DNA of 64,000 nucleotides from Chlamydia crocodili. GTDB taxonomy: Bacteria; Chlamydiota; Chlamydiia; Chlamydiales; Chlamydiaceae. A model generated the notes under the pieces. The model worked only from the letters and a program-made list of their open reading frames with translations. It searched no databases and had not been told where the DNA came from. Shown piece by piece: positions 32,909 through 43,016 of the stretch (its first letter is position 1; the number at the start of each line of letters is the position of its first letter). The translations under genes and the position numbers were made by a program. Where the stretch lies: the NCBI RefSeq assembly GCF_018343815.1, contig NZ_CP060791.1, forward strand, positions 762,113 through 826,112, read 5' to 3'.

Positions 32909-34795
32909 TTAATGAAGATCTACCCAAATAGGAGAACTCCATGCCATAGATTGGTCTATTTGAGTTACTCGGAGATAGTAGAACACAAAAGGAATTTTTC
33001 CTTTAGGATCTTTAAGAGTTACTTTAGATAGAGGTTCCATATCATCATATTCGTAATCTAGGTTGTTACTATCAGGATGGAATGTTTTTATAACTTTCCC
33101 GTTACGGATAATCTCAACAGTTTTTAGTTGAGCTGTTCCTGCAACATATCCTGAGATATGACGATTTACAGCAAGGCCGGGTTTTGTAGTTGTTGACAAC
33201 TCAGAACCCATGGGAGCTGAGGTAATGTTAAAGCTAACAATAATTCTTGGTCCTGTAGTTGCGTAGCAGTGACGCTGATATAAAGCTTCTACAAGAGATT
33301 CTCGATTGTATTTGTTACATACAATGGCAGTGAGTCCTGGAGTGTATTGTTGTTGGTTGACATCGAAAAATTTGCTATAGATACCACGATCATCAAGGCC
33401 ACCTGCAACAAAACCAAAACGCAAGTTGCGTTTTAATGCTTCTATTAATGTCCCTGATTCAACTTCAGAATCAGATCCCTTGATAGGGAAAATATTCCCT
33501 TCTTTTTCTGTTCGTTCTGAGCATCCCCAGGAGTTATAAATTTCTACAACACGTTCAAATTCCGGATGGAAGTTGTTAAAGTTAAATCCATAATGTTTCG
33601 ATGCAGTGAAACATGGTATTGAGATAATTTCGTGACCCGAAGCGCTTTTATAGAGTTTTGATAAAGAAGCAATCTTACAGTCTTTATGTTTCGAACAAGA
33701 TTTATTTTCTTTTATATAGAGAATTTGGCGAAGACCTTCTTCTCCAGGTTCTCCAAAATATTGTACGCCAGATAAAGAGACAAAACGATCTTCTTCATTA
33801 AAATCTCCTATAGTCTGGTTGATCATTTTCCAAAGATCAGGAGTTAAACCTTCTTGATTATCGAAAGAGGACGACGCATAAAAGTTTAAAGCACAATCAT
33901 CCCTAAAATGTCTTAAACATGCCTCTATGTTTTCTTCAGAATCTACACGTTCTGATTCTCCGTGTAGTAGACCCCACATAAGATTTGGAGCTGACTCTGA
34001 AAAACATTTTATAGGTGCGGAAATGAAGATTTCATTCGTTAAAAGGTTTTTTAATTGAATTCTATAGATTCCAGGTTCGTTGAAGTAGAGATTAGGTAGA
34101 ATAACGAATCCAGTTTCAGGAATAAATAATTGCCAATTAAGGTTTTCTCTTAGATGTTCATAGGAGAGTTCAATACGTGTATTTTCTGGAGAGAAGTTCG
34201 TAAGGTTATTGAACTCATCTTCAAACCGCACGGTGATATCGAAGCGTTTATTCTTTACAACATAGGAAGGTGTAAAAATCTGGATATGTTTAAGAACATT
34301 ACCTCGAATATCCATGGTAAAGATATCGGGCTCATCATAGTTTCCCTTACCTTCGGTATCTACATAAAGATAGAAAGGTTTTCTACGTTGAGTAAATAGC
34401 TGAGCACCATTTCCTGCTTCATCTGTTTGCGGATGTTCTGGAGAAGGCCCGAGAATAATAGTAAGAGTCTCACCGGCTTCTAATTCATAGGGGAGGGTAA
34501 ATTCGTATTGATGAACCAGGCTATTGGGTATGGGGATCATTACGGCAGTAAGAATATCCCCTCTGGGTGTTTCTAAATAGATAGTATTGCGAGATTGTTT
34601 TAGATCGATAGAGGGAGTTTCCCAATCTATTGGCCTTCCTTGACATCCCAAGTCAAATTTAAGTTTTGTTCCTTCAGGAAGATAGTCAACTAGAGAGTAA
34701 AGAAATTTCCACGTGGATATTTGCCCAGCTCTAGCTACGGAAGGATTAACATAACAAACAGATCTGCGCATAGTAACATAGCGGGTTGGAATCAA
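32909..34795 (-). CDS. DUF3604/PHP-like protein
   Basis: 628 residues, no signal peptide. The N-terminal half is beta-rich (TTGxxN-like domains with LETPRGDIL and GIYRIQLKN). The C-terminal half resembles DUF3604: GLLHGESERVDSEENIEACLR near 274 in the place of a PHP HxHS motif, IYNSWGCSE near 412, and CYATTGPRIIVSF near 528. Several metal-binding His of PHP enzymes look replaced (HGES; FYASSSFDN where a TDH is usual), so activity may be lost. Corresponds to CT425. Role unknown. Confidence 0.7.
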   Translation of the reverse strand: MIPTRYVTMRRSVCYVNPSVARAGQISTWKFLYSLVDYLPEGTKLKFDLGCQGRPIDWETPSIDLKQSRNTIYLETPRGDILTAVMIPIPNSLVHQYEFTLPYELEAGETLTIILGPSPEHPQTDEAGNGAQLFTQRRKPFYLYVDTEGKGNYDEPDIFTMDIRGNVLKHIQIFTPSYVVKNKRFDITVRFEDEFNNLTNFSPENTRIELSYEHLRENLNWQLFIPETGFVILPNLYFNEPGIYRIQLKNLLTNEIFISAPIKCFSESAPNLMWGLLHGESERVDSEENIEACLRHFRDDCALNFYASSSFDNQEGLTPDLWKMINQTIGDFNEEDRFVSLSGVQYFGEPGEEGLRQILYIKENKSCSKHKDCKIASLSKLYKSASGHEIISIPCFTASKHYGFNFNNFHPEFERVVEIYNSWGCSERTEKEGNIFPIKGSDSEVESGTLIEALKRNLRFGFVAGGLDDRGIYSKFFDVNQQQYTPGLTAIVCNKYNRESLVEALYQRHCYATTGPRIIVSFNITSAPMGSELSTTTKPGLAVNRHISGYVAGTAQLKTVEIIRNGKVIKTFHPDSNNLDYEYDDMEPLSKVTLKDPKGKIPFVFYYLRVTQIDQSMAWSSPIWVDLH

Positions 34796-34831
34796 CTGAA
34801 GGCATTATCATACACGAGAAAAAGGTTTTTC

Positions 34832-35182
34832 TCAATCTTCGTCTTTGCTTAATGTTTGTAATGCTTCCTGTACGCTATTGAACATTTTAAAATATGAGAG
34901 GAATCCGGTAACGTATAAAGTTTGCTCTATTGTTTTAGGGACACAGGTAAGAACAATTTTTCCCGAATGTTTTCCTACTTGGTGGTAGCTTTGTAAAAGA
35001 ACTCGAATGCCAGCACTAGACATATAGTCTAAATTCGCGCAATCAAGCACGATATTTTTGATTCCTGAAGATAGGGATTGTGAGATATTTTCTTGTACTT
35101 CCGGAGAAGAGATCCCGTCAAGTTTTCCTTGGAGATGTAAGACAGCAGTGGTTCCGTGCTCTTCTTTTTGGATGTTATTCAT
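34832..35182 (-). CDS. rsbV: Anti-anti-sigma factor (STAS domain)
   Basis: 116 residues from ATG 35182, preferred over an upstream TTG at 35200 that lacks a spaced SD (GGGAG precedes the ATG). STAS core: AVLHLQGKLDGISSPEVQE near 15-33 and LDCANLDYMSSAGIRVLLQ near 48-66, with the phospho-acceptor Ser in MSSAG. It works in a partner-switching module with RsbW and an RsbU phosphatase encoded elsewhere. It controls sigma or, in chlamydiae, a metabolic output. Corresponds to CT424 RsbV1. It lies 36 nt upstream of the DUF3604-like gene. Confidence 0.93.
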   Translation of the reverse strand: MNNIQKEEHGTTAVLHLQGKLDGISSPEVQENISQSLSSGIKNIVLDCANLDYMSSAGIRVLLQSYHQVGKHSGKIVLTCVPKTIEQTLYVTGFLSYFKMFNSVQEALQTLSKDED

Positions 35183-35297
35183 TATCGATGATGCTCCCAA
35201 ACCTATGGTGATTTCTCAAGACCTAACTCTCGTAAATCTTTAGGTTTTTTGCAAAGAGATTTTTCTATTCTTTTGTTTCTCTGTATATTATAGGAAG

Positions 35298-36422
35298 TTA
35301 CGAAGGAGATAGTTTCTTTTTTCTTGGGGTGATTTTGAGTTTGCCTACACTACGTTCTGAGCAAGTGATAATTTCGATATCAAAGTTTTCGTGATGAATT
35401 TTCATACCTTTTTGTGGGACAGCACCAACTTTATGAAAAACATGTCCTCCTAAGGTGTCATAGCTATTTTCATGATGGATTTTTAGATTAAAATATTCCT
35501 CAGCATCAGAGATATTCATACGTCCATCTACGATCCAAGAGTTTCCAACTTTTTTATAAGGAATATCTTCTTGAACGTCATACTCGTCAGCAATTTCACC
35601 GAAGATTTCTTCGATGATATCTTCCATGCTGACGATTCCTTCAGTAACACCATATTCATTTACTATGATTGCTAAGTGGCGATGTTTCTGACGGAATTCT
35701 TGAAGTAGTGAAGAAGCTTTTTTAATTTCCGGAGCATACAATGGAGGCTTAGCTACTGAAGAGACGGGTTGAGAGGAGTCTATAGATTTAGGATACATGG
35801 CCAACAAATCTTTTACCAGAAGTACGCCAGTAATATTATCGATATTTTTTTTATACAGAGGAATCCGGCTATAGCCTTCTTCTACGATAGCTGGGAATGC
35901 ATTGCGGATGGGTGTATCTTCTTGAATAGCAAAGATATCTACTTTAGGAATCATAATTTCTCGAACGATCAATTTATCAAAAGATGATACAGCTTCAGAC
36001 AGTTGATTCTCCATTTCTGAACTATGAATTTTAGGATCGTCGTCAATGTTATTGATGGAGCGTTGGAAGGGGAGAAAAAATGCTTGAAATAGAGAAGAGA
36101 TGAAACATAGGGCGGAGCTAATTCCTCTATGGAGTTTTATACAATAAGGAAGGAAACCGTAAGCTAAAGGAGCTGCAAGGATATAAATTACCCAAAAGGT
36201 AAGAGATAAGCTTTTAGTTGAGAATGCATACTTAGAGTAAATAGTGATTCCCAAAATTCCGTACAAACTAAGTAATACGGAGGCTAAAAGAGCAGGAGTA
36301 TTTGATTGGCAGTGTTGTCGGTGCTGTTTATTATCTTCATCTTGTGTTTTGACAGATTTTTGTGTGAGTGCCGTCGCGAAAAGGAGAAGGAGGATAGAAA
36401 TTGCTAATAGGAAATCAAGCAT
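35298..36422 (-). CDS. tlyC: TlyC/CorC-type CNNM-CBS membrane protein
   Basis: 374 residues. The N-terminal 120 residues hold three or four membrane segments in CNNM style. Then VREIMIPKVDIFAIQED near 154-170 begins a CBS pair at about 158-285 (GYSRIPLYKKN, LAIIVNEYGVTEGIVSMEDI). A CorC_HlyC domain follows (YDVQEDIPYKKV to the end). The family exports Mg2+ or Co2+; the haemolysin name is historical. It begins 1 nt after the ybeY stop. Corresponds to CT423. Confidence 0.9.
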   Translation of the reverse strand: MLDFLLAISILLLLFATALTQKSVKTQDEDNKQHRQHCQSNTPALLASVLLSLYGILGITIYSKYAFSTKSLSLTFWVIYILAAPLAYGFLPYCIKLHRGISSALCFISSLFQAFFLPFQRSINNIDDDPKIHSSEMENQLSEAVSSFDKLIVREIMIPKVDIFAIQEDTPIRNAFPAIVEEGYSRIPLYKKNIDNITGVLLVKDLLAMYPKSIDSSQPVSSVAKPPLYAPEIKKASSLLQEFRQKHRHLAIIVNEYGVTEGIVSMEDIIEEIFGEIADEYDVQEDIPYKKVGNSWIVDGRMNISDAEEYFNLKIHHENSYDTLGGHVFHKVGAVPQKGMKIHHENFDIEIITCSERSVGKLKITPRKKKLSPS

Positions 36423-36423
36423 T

Positions 36424-36900
36424 TTAATCTGATAAAAGTGCGTCTTTTTCTCTTAACATACATAGCGCTTGATTTTCTTTACCTCTCATTTTTTTTCTTT
36501 CTTCAGGAGTTAGATCATCATATCCAAGCATGTGTAGGAGAGAATGAACAACATAACGAGAAATCTCTTCATATAGAAGATCAGAATCTTCAGCACGATC
36601 TTTCAAAAACCGTATAGCGGCTTTCGGGCTAATGAAGGCTTCCCCAAGAATATGAGGTTGAGAAGTAGTTCCAGGGGAATCTATAGGCAGGGTAATAGTA
36701 TCCGTCAGTGAGGGATCGGAGAATATTTCATCGTGAAGTTGTGCTAAAGCTTCATCTTCCAAGAAATAAACATATATTTGATCTGTCTGAATTTTCCAAT
36801 GTTGTAGGCAACAAAGGACTAGTTTTTTCGCTGATTGTATCCGAATGGGAACATCACTTTGCTTGTTGAAAATACAAACTTCTATAGGAACTTCTTTCAA
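36424..36900 (-). CDS. ybeY: Endoribonuclease YbeY
   Basis: 158 residues. The metal site motif reads VVHSLLHMLGYDDLTPEE near 119-136; the normal sequence is HxxxHxxGYDH. The first two His are present, and the third ligand is Asp. The GE(A)FIS strand (LGEAFISPKAAI near 82-93) is family-typical. YbeY matures 16S rRNA 3' ends and aids ribosome quality control. It is followed at once by tlyC, the usual neighbour of ybeY in bacteria. Corresponds to CT422. Confidence 0.88.
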   Translation of the reverse strand: MKEVPIEVCIFNKQSDVPIRIQSAKKLVLCCLQHWKIQTDQIYVYFLEDEALAQLHDEIFSDPSLTDTITLPIDSPGTTSQPHILGEAFISPKAAIRFLKDRAEDSDLLYEEISRYVVHSLLHMLGYDDLTPEERKKMRGKENQALCMLREKDALLSD

Positions 36901-36920
36901 GATAAATCAGCGTAGATTTT

Positions 36921-37082
36921 TTATTTCATTACAGGAGTTTTAGGAAGGCCTGTAGCTTTTTTTGCTGTAGCATCATTCCAACGGCCTAGTTTACGCAAAA
37001 CGTCTATCCGTTCAAAACGTTTAAGCACGTTTCTTTTGGTTTCCCCTTTAATGGATTTACCGTAACTACGATGTCGTGACAT
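36921..37082 (-). CDS. Chlamydia/Verrucomicrobia-type small basic protein
   Basis: 53 residues, starting MSRHRSYGKSIKGETKRNVL and continuing RFERIDVLRKLGRW, ending GLPKTPVMK. This is the short, strongly basic protein shared by Chlamydiae and Verrucomicrobia, thought to be ribosome-associated. It lies 20 nt before ybeY and 17 nt after another tiny basic gene, a context of ribosome maturation. Corresponds to the CT421.2 position. No clear SD. Confidence 0.88.
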   Translation of the reverse strand: MSRHRSYGKSIKGETKRNVLKRFERIDVLRKLGRWNDATAKKATGLPKTPVMK

Positions 37083-37099
37083 AACTGGTACTCTAGTAA

Positions 37100-37261
37100 C
37101 TAACTAATTTGTGGAATAAAAATACTTTCGCTGCTTACAGCATTTTTACGTGCTTTGTAAGCGATTCTTGGAGCGGGTTTAGGATGAGTAATCGCGTAAA
37201 CAGGTTTACGCTTTTTTGGACTCACTGCTCTTCGACGAGCTTGTTTACTCATGCGTGTCAT
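37100..37261 (-). CDS. Tiny basic protein, unknown
   Basis: 53 residues: MTRMSKQARRRAVSPKKRKP, then VYAITHPKPAPRIAYKARKN, then a short end. The charge and position directly upstream of the small basic protein suggest an RNA or ribosome partner. A start at the Met of MSKQ (37252) is also possible. I do not recognise a family beyond a chlamydial CT421.1-type ORF. Coding is supported by its conserved-looking basic composition and the tight spacing. Confidence 0.7.
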   Translation of the reverse strand: MTRMSKQARRRAVSPKKRKPVYAITHPKPAPRIAYKARKNAVSSESIFIPQIS

Positions 37262-37381
37262 AAGATAACTCGATATTTAACTTTTTAATTCTCCAAAGTG
37301 ATCGAGAGAAAGATCGGAGACTTATAATTAAGGAAAAGGATAATCAAAGGAACGTTTTTTTTCAATAGGATGACCCATTTA

Positions 37382-38044
37382 TCACTGAGGATTTTGCCCT
37401 AAAGCTTCAGTAATTGGGGAACATGAGGTATTTGATCCTGAAGTAAGCACACCACAAGAAATAATATATTTGAAAGCATCCTCGATTTTCATATCCAAGA
37501 AAGTAATATCAGATTTTTTAAAAAGAGTGAGAAAACCTGAAGTGGGGTTAGGTGTTGTAGGGATAAATACTGTAATCATAGGATCTTCGGGATCATCAGA
37601 GCAGATATTTGGTGCATCCCCTGCAACGAGACCAATACAACGTGTTTGTGCATTAGGGAAAGGAACCATAACAACTTGTTTGAATGATCCGGATTGGGAT
37701 CCGAAGATTGTTGTCATGACTTGTTGAGCAGCCTTATAAACAGTTTTTATAATAGGGATTCTGTGAAGAATTTTATCGTAAATAGATAGCAGAGATTTGA
37801 AGATCATTAAACGTGCAAGAAATCCTAGAAGGACTGTAGCGAAGAATAATCCGAACAAGAGGATGATCTGTAAGACGAATTTCAGTAGAGCTTTGTGTTT
37901 GGAATAAAAGCTGATACGTTCGAAAAATCCTGAAACCAGGCCAACAAACGGCTGAGTAAGAAAATTCATTATCATTCCGACAATAGCAAGAGTAATTGCT
38001 AGGGGGAGAAGGATAACCAGGCCTGTAATAAAGTGTTTTTTCAT
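37382..38044 (-). CDS. DUF502 membrane protein
   Basis: 220 residues. Two N-terminal membrane segments: HFITGLVILLPLAITLAIVGMI and FVLQIILLFGLFFATVLLGF. Then the DUF502 signature: RIPIIKTVYKAAQQVM near 99 and VFIPTTPNPTSGFL near 163-176. Inner membrane protein of unknown function, found in many bacteria and in plants. It stands upstream of the tiny basic genes on the same strand with a 120-nt gap. Corresponds to CT421. Confidence 0.9.
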   Translation of the reverse strand: MKKHFITGLVILLPLAITLAIVGMIMNFLTQPFVGLVSGFFERISFYSKHKALLKFVLQIILLFGLFFATVLLGFLARLMIFKSLLSIYDKILHRIPIIKTVYKAAQQVMTTIFGSQSGSFKQVVMVPFPNAQTRCIGLVAGDAPNICSDDPEDPMITVFIPTTPNPTSGFLTLFKKSDITFLDMKIEDAFKYIISCGVLTSGSNTSCSPITEALGQNPQ

Positions 38045-38228
38045 AAATCACTATTGTTGAGTTAGAGGATTTCTAGTTTTAATTGAACTAACATAAGAAC
38101 AGAGTTTACGATATGGCTCCATAATATTTTGTTAGATTTTTCTTGCCATGTCAGAGGTTGGAATATTTATATTCTTTATGTTTAATTTTTTTTAGCAATT
38201 TTCAATGCTTTTTTCTCTAAATTTTTTT

Positions 38229-38801
38229 TTAATTTTTTATGTTTAATAAAAATCTCCAGGGAAGATCACGGTGCTCTTCGGCATAATCAATACCTATGCG
38301 AGGTGTTTGTGTAATTGTTCCTGAAATTTTTTCTTTGCTTATATGAAGATTTGGTGAGGTGAGAGACAGGGTATTATGTTCAAGGGTAAGATTGAGTGCT
38401 TGACAAACTTTTCCTGGTCCATTGGCAATCAGGTGTTTAGGTTTATTTTGCCATCGACGTCTTTCAATCATAATATCTTCTCCCTCGTGAGGAAGAATAG
38501 CCCGAATCAATACTGCGTGAGGAAGATTTTTATCCCCAGTTACTACATTGAATAAAGAGTGCATGCCATAGCAGCGATAGACATAAGCAATGCCTCCACG
38601 GCTATACATAGGAATATTTCTTTTTGTTTTCCTATAGTTATAGGCATGGCAAGCTTTATCGTCCGGTCCGCGATATGCTTCTGTTTCTATGATAAACCCT
38701 GAAGTTGTTTTCCCTGAGAATTTGGTTATGAGAATATGTCCTAGTAACTCTTTTGCTAAATAAAGAACATCATCGTTTAGAAAAAAACTTTCAGGAAGCA
38801 T
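38229..38801 (-). CDS. mpg: 3-methyladenine DNA glycosylase (MPG/AAG type)
   Basis: 190 residues. [21 protein letters not shown] near 34-54 carries the catalytic Glu (ETEAY). [19 protein letters not shown] and HSLFNVV follow, then AVLIRAILP and [11 protein letters not shown]. All are family motifs of the alkyladenine glycosylase fold. It excises alkylated and deaminated purines. The start overlaps the rnr stop by one base (TAATG), so it is translationally coupled. I recall it as present in C. pneumoniae but missing from the equivalent C. trachomatis place. Confidence 0.93.
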   Translation of the reverse strand: MLPESFFLNDDVLYLAKELLGHILITKFSGKTTSGFIIETEAYRGPDDKACHAYNYRKTKRNIPMYSRGGIAYVYRCYGMHSLFNVVTGDKNLPHAVLIRAILPHEGEDIMIERRRWQNKPKHLIANGPGKVCQALNLTLEHNTLSLTSPNLHISKEKISGTITQTPRIGIDYAEEHRDLPWRFLLNIKN

Positions 38802-40837
38802 TATTCTGTTTTCCTTTTTCTTCTAGTTCTAGGTTTTTTTTCCGGATTAGATTGTTTTTTACTACCTGTTTTTGGTGTTTTGGTTACCAAAGACCAGGTA
38901 ATTGCCTGATTAAGAAGGTTCACTTCCGCAAGTTTTATCTCTATTATTGCTCCAGGACGCATTTTGCTTGGAAGATCATCGGGAGAAGTTTTCTTTTTCA
39001 AGGAATATTCTTTGGGCAGTTGCGCTGCTGGGATACAACCTTCTTGGCAAAACTCTGGAACCGTGAAGAAAATTCCTTCAGGATTTGTTGTAATAATAAA
39101 GCCTTTATAAATTGTTTCAGGTTGTTCTTTTAAGAACTTATCTAAGAAACGGGTCTTCTTAAGATTTTCGAAAGCAAATTCGGCTTTTGCAGCTATGCGT
39201 TCTTGTGTTGAGCAGGCTCTTACGATGTGTTCTAAGCGAGTTTCTTCTATAGACATAGGATGAAATAGAAGTCTATGAACAACAAGATCAATGTAGCGAC
39301 GAATAGGGCTTGTAAAATGTGTATAGAAATCGAGTTTTAATCCGTAATGCCCCTTATTTTCTGTTGAATATGAGGCTGTTTTCATACTCCGTACAAACTG
39401 TGAGTGTAGAATTGATTCTAAAGGATGCCCTGCAGTGCTTTCTTGTAGTAAATATTGGTAATCAGGTTCTTGAGCCGGTGTCATGATAATATCAAAACCC
39501 ATAGCTTTTGCCATCTCTTGGAATGAGAGTAGGCTCTCATCATTTGGAGATTCATGAATTCTAAATGGTAGAGTGACTCCCTGATGGGAAATATGATAGG
39601 CAATCACTTCGTTAGCTTTAAGCATAAACTCTTCGATGAGTTTATGTGATAGAGTTTGTCGTGTTTCTATAAGAGCTACAGGTTCTTGAAGATTATCTAA
39701 CGACATAGTAAATGAAGGTAGAACGAGTCGGATGCAACCACGTTTTTCTCGAATATCCGCGAATTTCTCGCTTAATTCTGCCATAGCAAGGAGAGTTTTT
39801 GATATAGGATGAGGCTGTTTGTTTTCTACAATCTCATCTACTTCATCGTAGGTCATACGGTATTTGCTTCGAATCACGCTACGAAATACTTCGTAATCAG
39901 ATAAATGTCCTTCCTTAGTAAAAGTCATAAATACCGACACTGCAAGCCGATCTACATTAGGTTTTAAGCTGCAAAGGTTGTCAGAAAGTGCTGAAGGCAA
40001 CATCGGGATTACTTTTCCAGGAAAGTAAATAGAGTTACATCTTTTACTCGCTTCTTGATCTAAAGCAGAATGTGGTGTCACGTAGTGAGAGACATCTGCA
40101 ATATGAACACCAAGAATATAATTGTCATTGTTATCATAAGTTAATGATACGGCATCATCAAAATCTTTTGCGGTTATCGAATCAATAGTAAAACACAAAA
40201 GATCGCGAAGGTCTTTTCGTGATCGTAGAGCTTGACTGATATGCTTTTGGGAGAAATGGCTAGTTTCTTCAATAACAGCTTCTGGGAAGTCTTCTTCAAT
40301 AGCATATTCTGCTTTTATACAAGGGAAGTCTGATTTGGCATTGGAGATATTTCCGATAAATTCGAGCATTTCCAATGGAGGAGGTTCTTTAGATTCAGGT
40401 TTTTCCTTCCATGCAGGGGTACTTAATAATAAACGATCCCCAAGTTTATAGGAGCGTTTGGGGAGAAGTTTTGCTTTTACAGGGATATCTGGTCCTAAGG
40501 CGTTAACACAAACGAAAGCAGTTGTTGCGTCAATTACCGAGGTTATAGTTCCTACGAGAACCGTCTTTCCTCTAGATACAACTTGGTGAATTACTCCCTT
40601 TCTTTTTTCCCCTTCTTTAGAATTTGGGAAAAGAGAGACAATTACATGGTCTCCGTCTAAAGCACCTTTTAGGTCCCTTGCAGGAATAAAAATATCAAAA
40701 GGATATTCCTCAGGGTGATCAGGTGTGACGAATCCAAAACCTTTCTTGGCATGGACAAATAGGACACCAGAAATTAAGATTTGCTTAGAGCTTCTTCTAA
40801 AGCCTTTAGGTCTTCTTTTTCTTATTTTTTTCACCAA
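38801..40837 (-). CDS. rnr: Ribonuclease R (RNB family 3'-5' exoribonuclease)
   Basis: 678 residues. The N-terminal cold-shock domain holds [13 protein letters not shown] near 31-43. The RNB domain has [20 protein letters not shown] near 214-233 with the catalytic Asp cluster. [18 protein letters not shown] near 508-525 is the other RNB signature. A C-terminal S1 domain (about 574-650) and a Lys/Arg-rich tail ([10 protein letters not shown]) follow. It degrades structured RNA. The start is TTG 40837 or, better spaced from GGAG, GTG 40834. Corresponds to CT397 (vacB). Confidence 0.95.
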   Translation of the reverse strand: MVKKIRKRRPKGFRRSSKQILISGVLFVHAKKGFGFVTPDHPEEYPFDIFIPARDLKGALDGDHVIVSLFPNSKEGEKRKGVIHQVVSRGKTVLVGTITSVIDATTAFVCVNALGPDIPVKAKLLPKRSYKLGDRLLLSTPAWKEKPESKEPPPLEMLEFIGNISNAKSDFPCIKAEYAIEEDFPEAVIEETSHFSQKHISQALRSRKDLRDLLCFTIDSITAKDFDDAVSLTYDNNDNYILGVHIADVSHYVTPHSALDQEASKRCNSIYFPGKVIPMLPSALSDNLCSLKPNVDRLAVSVFMTFTKEGHLSDYEVFRSVIRSKYRMTYDEVDEIVENKQPHPISKTLLAMAELSEKFADIREKRGCIRLVLPSFTMSLDNLQEPVALIETRQTLSHKLIEEFMLKANEVIAYHISHQGVTLPFRIHESPNDESLLSFQEMAKAMGFDIIMTPAQEPDYQYLLQESTAGHPLESILHSQFVRSMKTASYSTENKGHYGLKLDFYTHFTSPIRRYIDLVVHRLLFHPMSIEETRLEHIVRACSTQERIAAKAEFAFENLKKTRFLDKFLKEQPETIYKGFIITTNPEGIFFTVPEFCQEGCIPAAQLPKEYSLKKKTSPDDLPSKMRPGAIIEIKLAEVNLLNQAITWSLVTKTPKTGSKKQSNPEKKPRTRRKRKTE

Positions 40838-40927
40838 CTTTGCTCCATGTCTGAAATTATAATTTTCATGGGTTTACCTAGCCTTTGTTGGATGTTTTTA
40901 ATGCAAAGATATTTTTATGGATAGGGT

Positions 40928-40968
40928 TAAAAAGAAAATTCCCTATCCCTCTGCAGAGAAATAGGGAA
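40928..40968 (-). terminator. Rho-independent terminator of the hrcA-grpE-dnaK operon
   Basis: TTCCCTAT (40939-40946) pairs with ATAGGGAA (40961-40968), with an inner CTCTGCAGAG palindrome. On the minus strand it is followed by TTTTCTTTTT. It lies 24 nt after the dnaK stop. Confidence 0.9.
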
Positions 40969-40991
40969 TAAACGATAAGATTTTTAGGATA

Positions 40992-42986
40992 TTAATCGTT
41001 AGGTTTATCTACGATTTCAACATCCGCATCTTCAATGTTATCATTATTTGAACTTGAGGAAGCAGAATTTCCTGAAGGTGGTTTTGTACTGAAGCTATGT
41101 TTTTTCAAATCTTCTGTATTGATATTAGGACCGCCTTGAGCGTTAGCAGCTGAAGACGCAGCAGCAGATGCAGATTGTGATTGCATAGCTTCTCCAATCT
41201 TTTGCATATGACGACTGAGTTCTTCAGAAGCTTCTTTGATTTTCTCAATAGGAGCATCTTCTTTAAGAACTGTACGTACTTTTTCTATACGCTCTTCAAT
41301 TTCTTTGACTAAAGATTCAGGGATATTTTCTTTATAATCACTGATGGCTTTTTCAGCTCTGAAGATCATACTGTCAGCTTCGTTTCTTACGTCGGAAGCT
41401 TCGCGGCGTTTTTTATCTTCTTCTTTATTTTTCTCAGCGTCATTGATCATTCTTTGGATTTCATCTTCTTTTAATCCAGAACTTGCTTCGATACGGATTT
41501 TTTGCTCACGACCGCTAGCAGCATCTTTTGCAGATACATGAAGAATTCCATTAGCATCGATATCGAAAGCAACTTCGATTTGAGGGTGTCCTCGAGGTGC
41601 TGGAGGAATATCTGTAAGGTCAAATCTTCCGATTTCTTTATTGTCTTTTGCCATAGGGCGTTCCCCTTGTAAGACAACAATAGTTACTGCAGGTTGGTTA
41701 TCTGCAGCTGTTGAGAAAATTTGTTTTTTTTGTGTAGGGATCGTAGTGTTTCTCTCTACGAGAGGAGTCATCACGCCTCCCAGAGTTTCGATACCTAAAG
41801 AAAGAGGAATCACGTCGAGAAGTAGGACATCTTTTACTTCACCACCAAGAACACCCCCTTGAATAGCTGCTCCGATAGCAACAACTTCATCAGGGTTTAC
41901 ACCTTTATTTGGTTCTTTACCGAAGATGGATTTTACTACTTCCTGAACTGCAGGCATTCTTGACATGCCCCCAACGAGCAATACATCATCAATATCACTA
42001 GCAGAGAGTTTCGCATCTGCTAAAGCTTTTTGACATGGAGCTTTTGTGCGTTCAATTAAACTAGAAGCTAACTTTTCAAAATGAGCACGTGTTAATGTTA
42101 GAGTTAAGTGTTTAGGTCCACTAGCGTCCATAGTGATAAACGGCTGATTAATCTCTGTGGAAGACATTCCTGAAAGTTCGATTTTTGCTTTTTCAGCAGC
42201 ATCTTTTAGCCTTTGAAGAGCCATATTATCTTTACTAAGATCAATACCTTCTTGTTTTTGGAATTCTTCGATCATCCATTTAATAATAACTTCATCGAAG
42301 TCATCACCTCCTAAATGGGTGTCCCCATTTGTGGAAAGCACTTCAAATACGCCATCGCCAATCTCTAAGATGGAGATATCGAAAGTTCCTCCTCCAAGGT
42401 CAAAGACAGCGATTTTCTTATCACCAGCTTTATCAATTCCATAAGCAAGAGCTGCAGCTGTTGGTTCAGGAATAATACGTTTGACATCTAAGCCTGCGAT
42501 ACGTCCAGCATCTTTTGTAGAAGCTCTTTGAGAATCGTTGAAATAGGCTGGAACAGTAATCACAGCTTCTGTAACGGGTTCTCCAAGATATGCTTCAGCA
42601 GTCTCTTTCATCTTTATAAGAACTTGAGCGCCAATTTCTTCAGGTGTGTATTGTTTTCCATCTACTAGGAAGACGACATCACCATTAGATCCTGAAGCTA
42701 CCTTATATGGTACTGTTTTAATTTCAGATTCTACTTCAGAATGTTTTCTTCCGATGAAACGTTTTGTAGAGGCTAATGTTTTTTCAGGATTTGTGACAGC
42801 CTGTCTTTTTGCAGGAATTCCTACTAAAGTTTCGTTCCCTTTGAATGCTACGATAGAAGGTGTTGTGCGTGTTCCTTCTGAAGAGGTAATGACTTTAGCT
42901 TGTCCGCCTTCCATTACAGATACGCAGGAGTTGGTCGTTCCTAAGTCTATCCCTATAATTTTACTAGATTTTTTTTGTTCGCTCAT
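40992..42986 (-). CDS. dnaK: Molecular chaperone DnaK (Hsp70)
   Basis: 664 residues. [19 protein letters not shown] near 10-28 and [16 protein letters not shown] near 193-208 are the ATPase phosphate loops. [16 protein letters not shown] near 337 follows, and the substrate domain has [14 protein letters not shown]. The C-terminal lid is Ser/Asn-rich and ends EIVDKPND rather than EEVKD. It works with GrpE and DnaJ in protein folding. Last gene of the HrcA-controlled operon, 30 nt after grpE. Corresponds to CT396. Confidence 0.98.
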   Translation of the reverse strand: MSEQKKSSKIIGIDLGTTNSCVSVMEGGQAKVITSSEGTRTTPSIVAFKGNETLVGIPAKRQAVTNPEKTLASTKRFIGRKHSEVESEIKTVPYKVASGSNGDVVFLVDGKQYTPEEIGAQVLIKMKETAEAYLGEPVTEAVITVPAYFNDSQRASTKDAGRIAGLDVKRIIPEPTAAALAYGIDKAGDKKIAVFDLGGGTFDISILEIGDGVFEVLSTNGDTHLGGDDFDEVIIKWMIEEFQKQEGIDLSKDNMALQRLKDAAEKAKIELSGMSSTEINQPFITMDASGPKHLTLTLTRAHFEKLASSLIERTKAPCQKALADAKLSASDIDDVLLVGGMSRMPAVQEVVKSIFGKEPNKGVNPDEVVAIGAAIQGGVLGGEVKDVLLLDVIPLSLGIETLGGVMTPLVERNTTIPTQKKQIFSTAADNQPAVTIVVLQGERPMAKDNKEIGRFDLTDIPPAPRGHPQIEVAFDIDANGILHVSAKDAASGREQKIRIEASSGLKEDEIQRMINDAEKNKEEDKKRREASDVRNEADSMIFRAEKAISDYKENIPESLVKEIEERIEKVRTVLKEDAPIEKIKEASEELSRHMQKIGEAMQSQSASAAASSAANAQGGPNINTEDLKKHSFSTKPPSGNSASSSSNNDNIEDADVEIVDKPND

Positions 42987-43016
42987 GATTCTTACCTAAT
43001 CTCTAGGGGGTTTATT

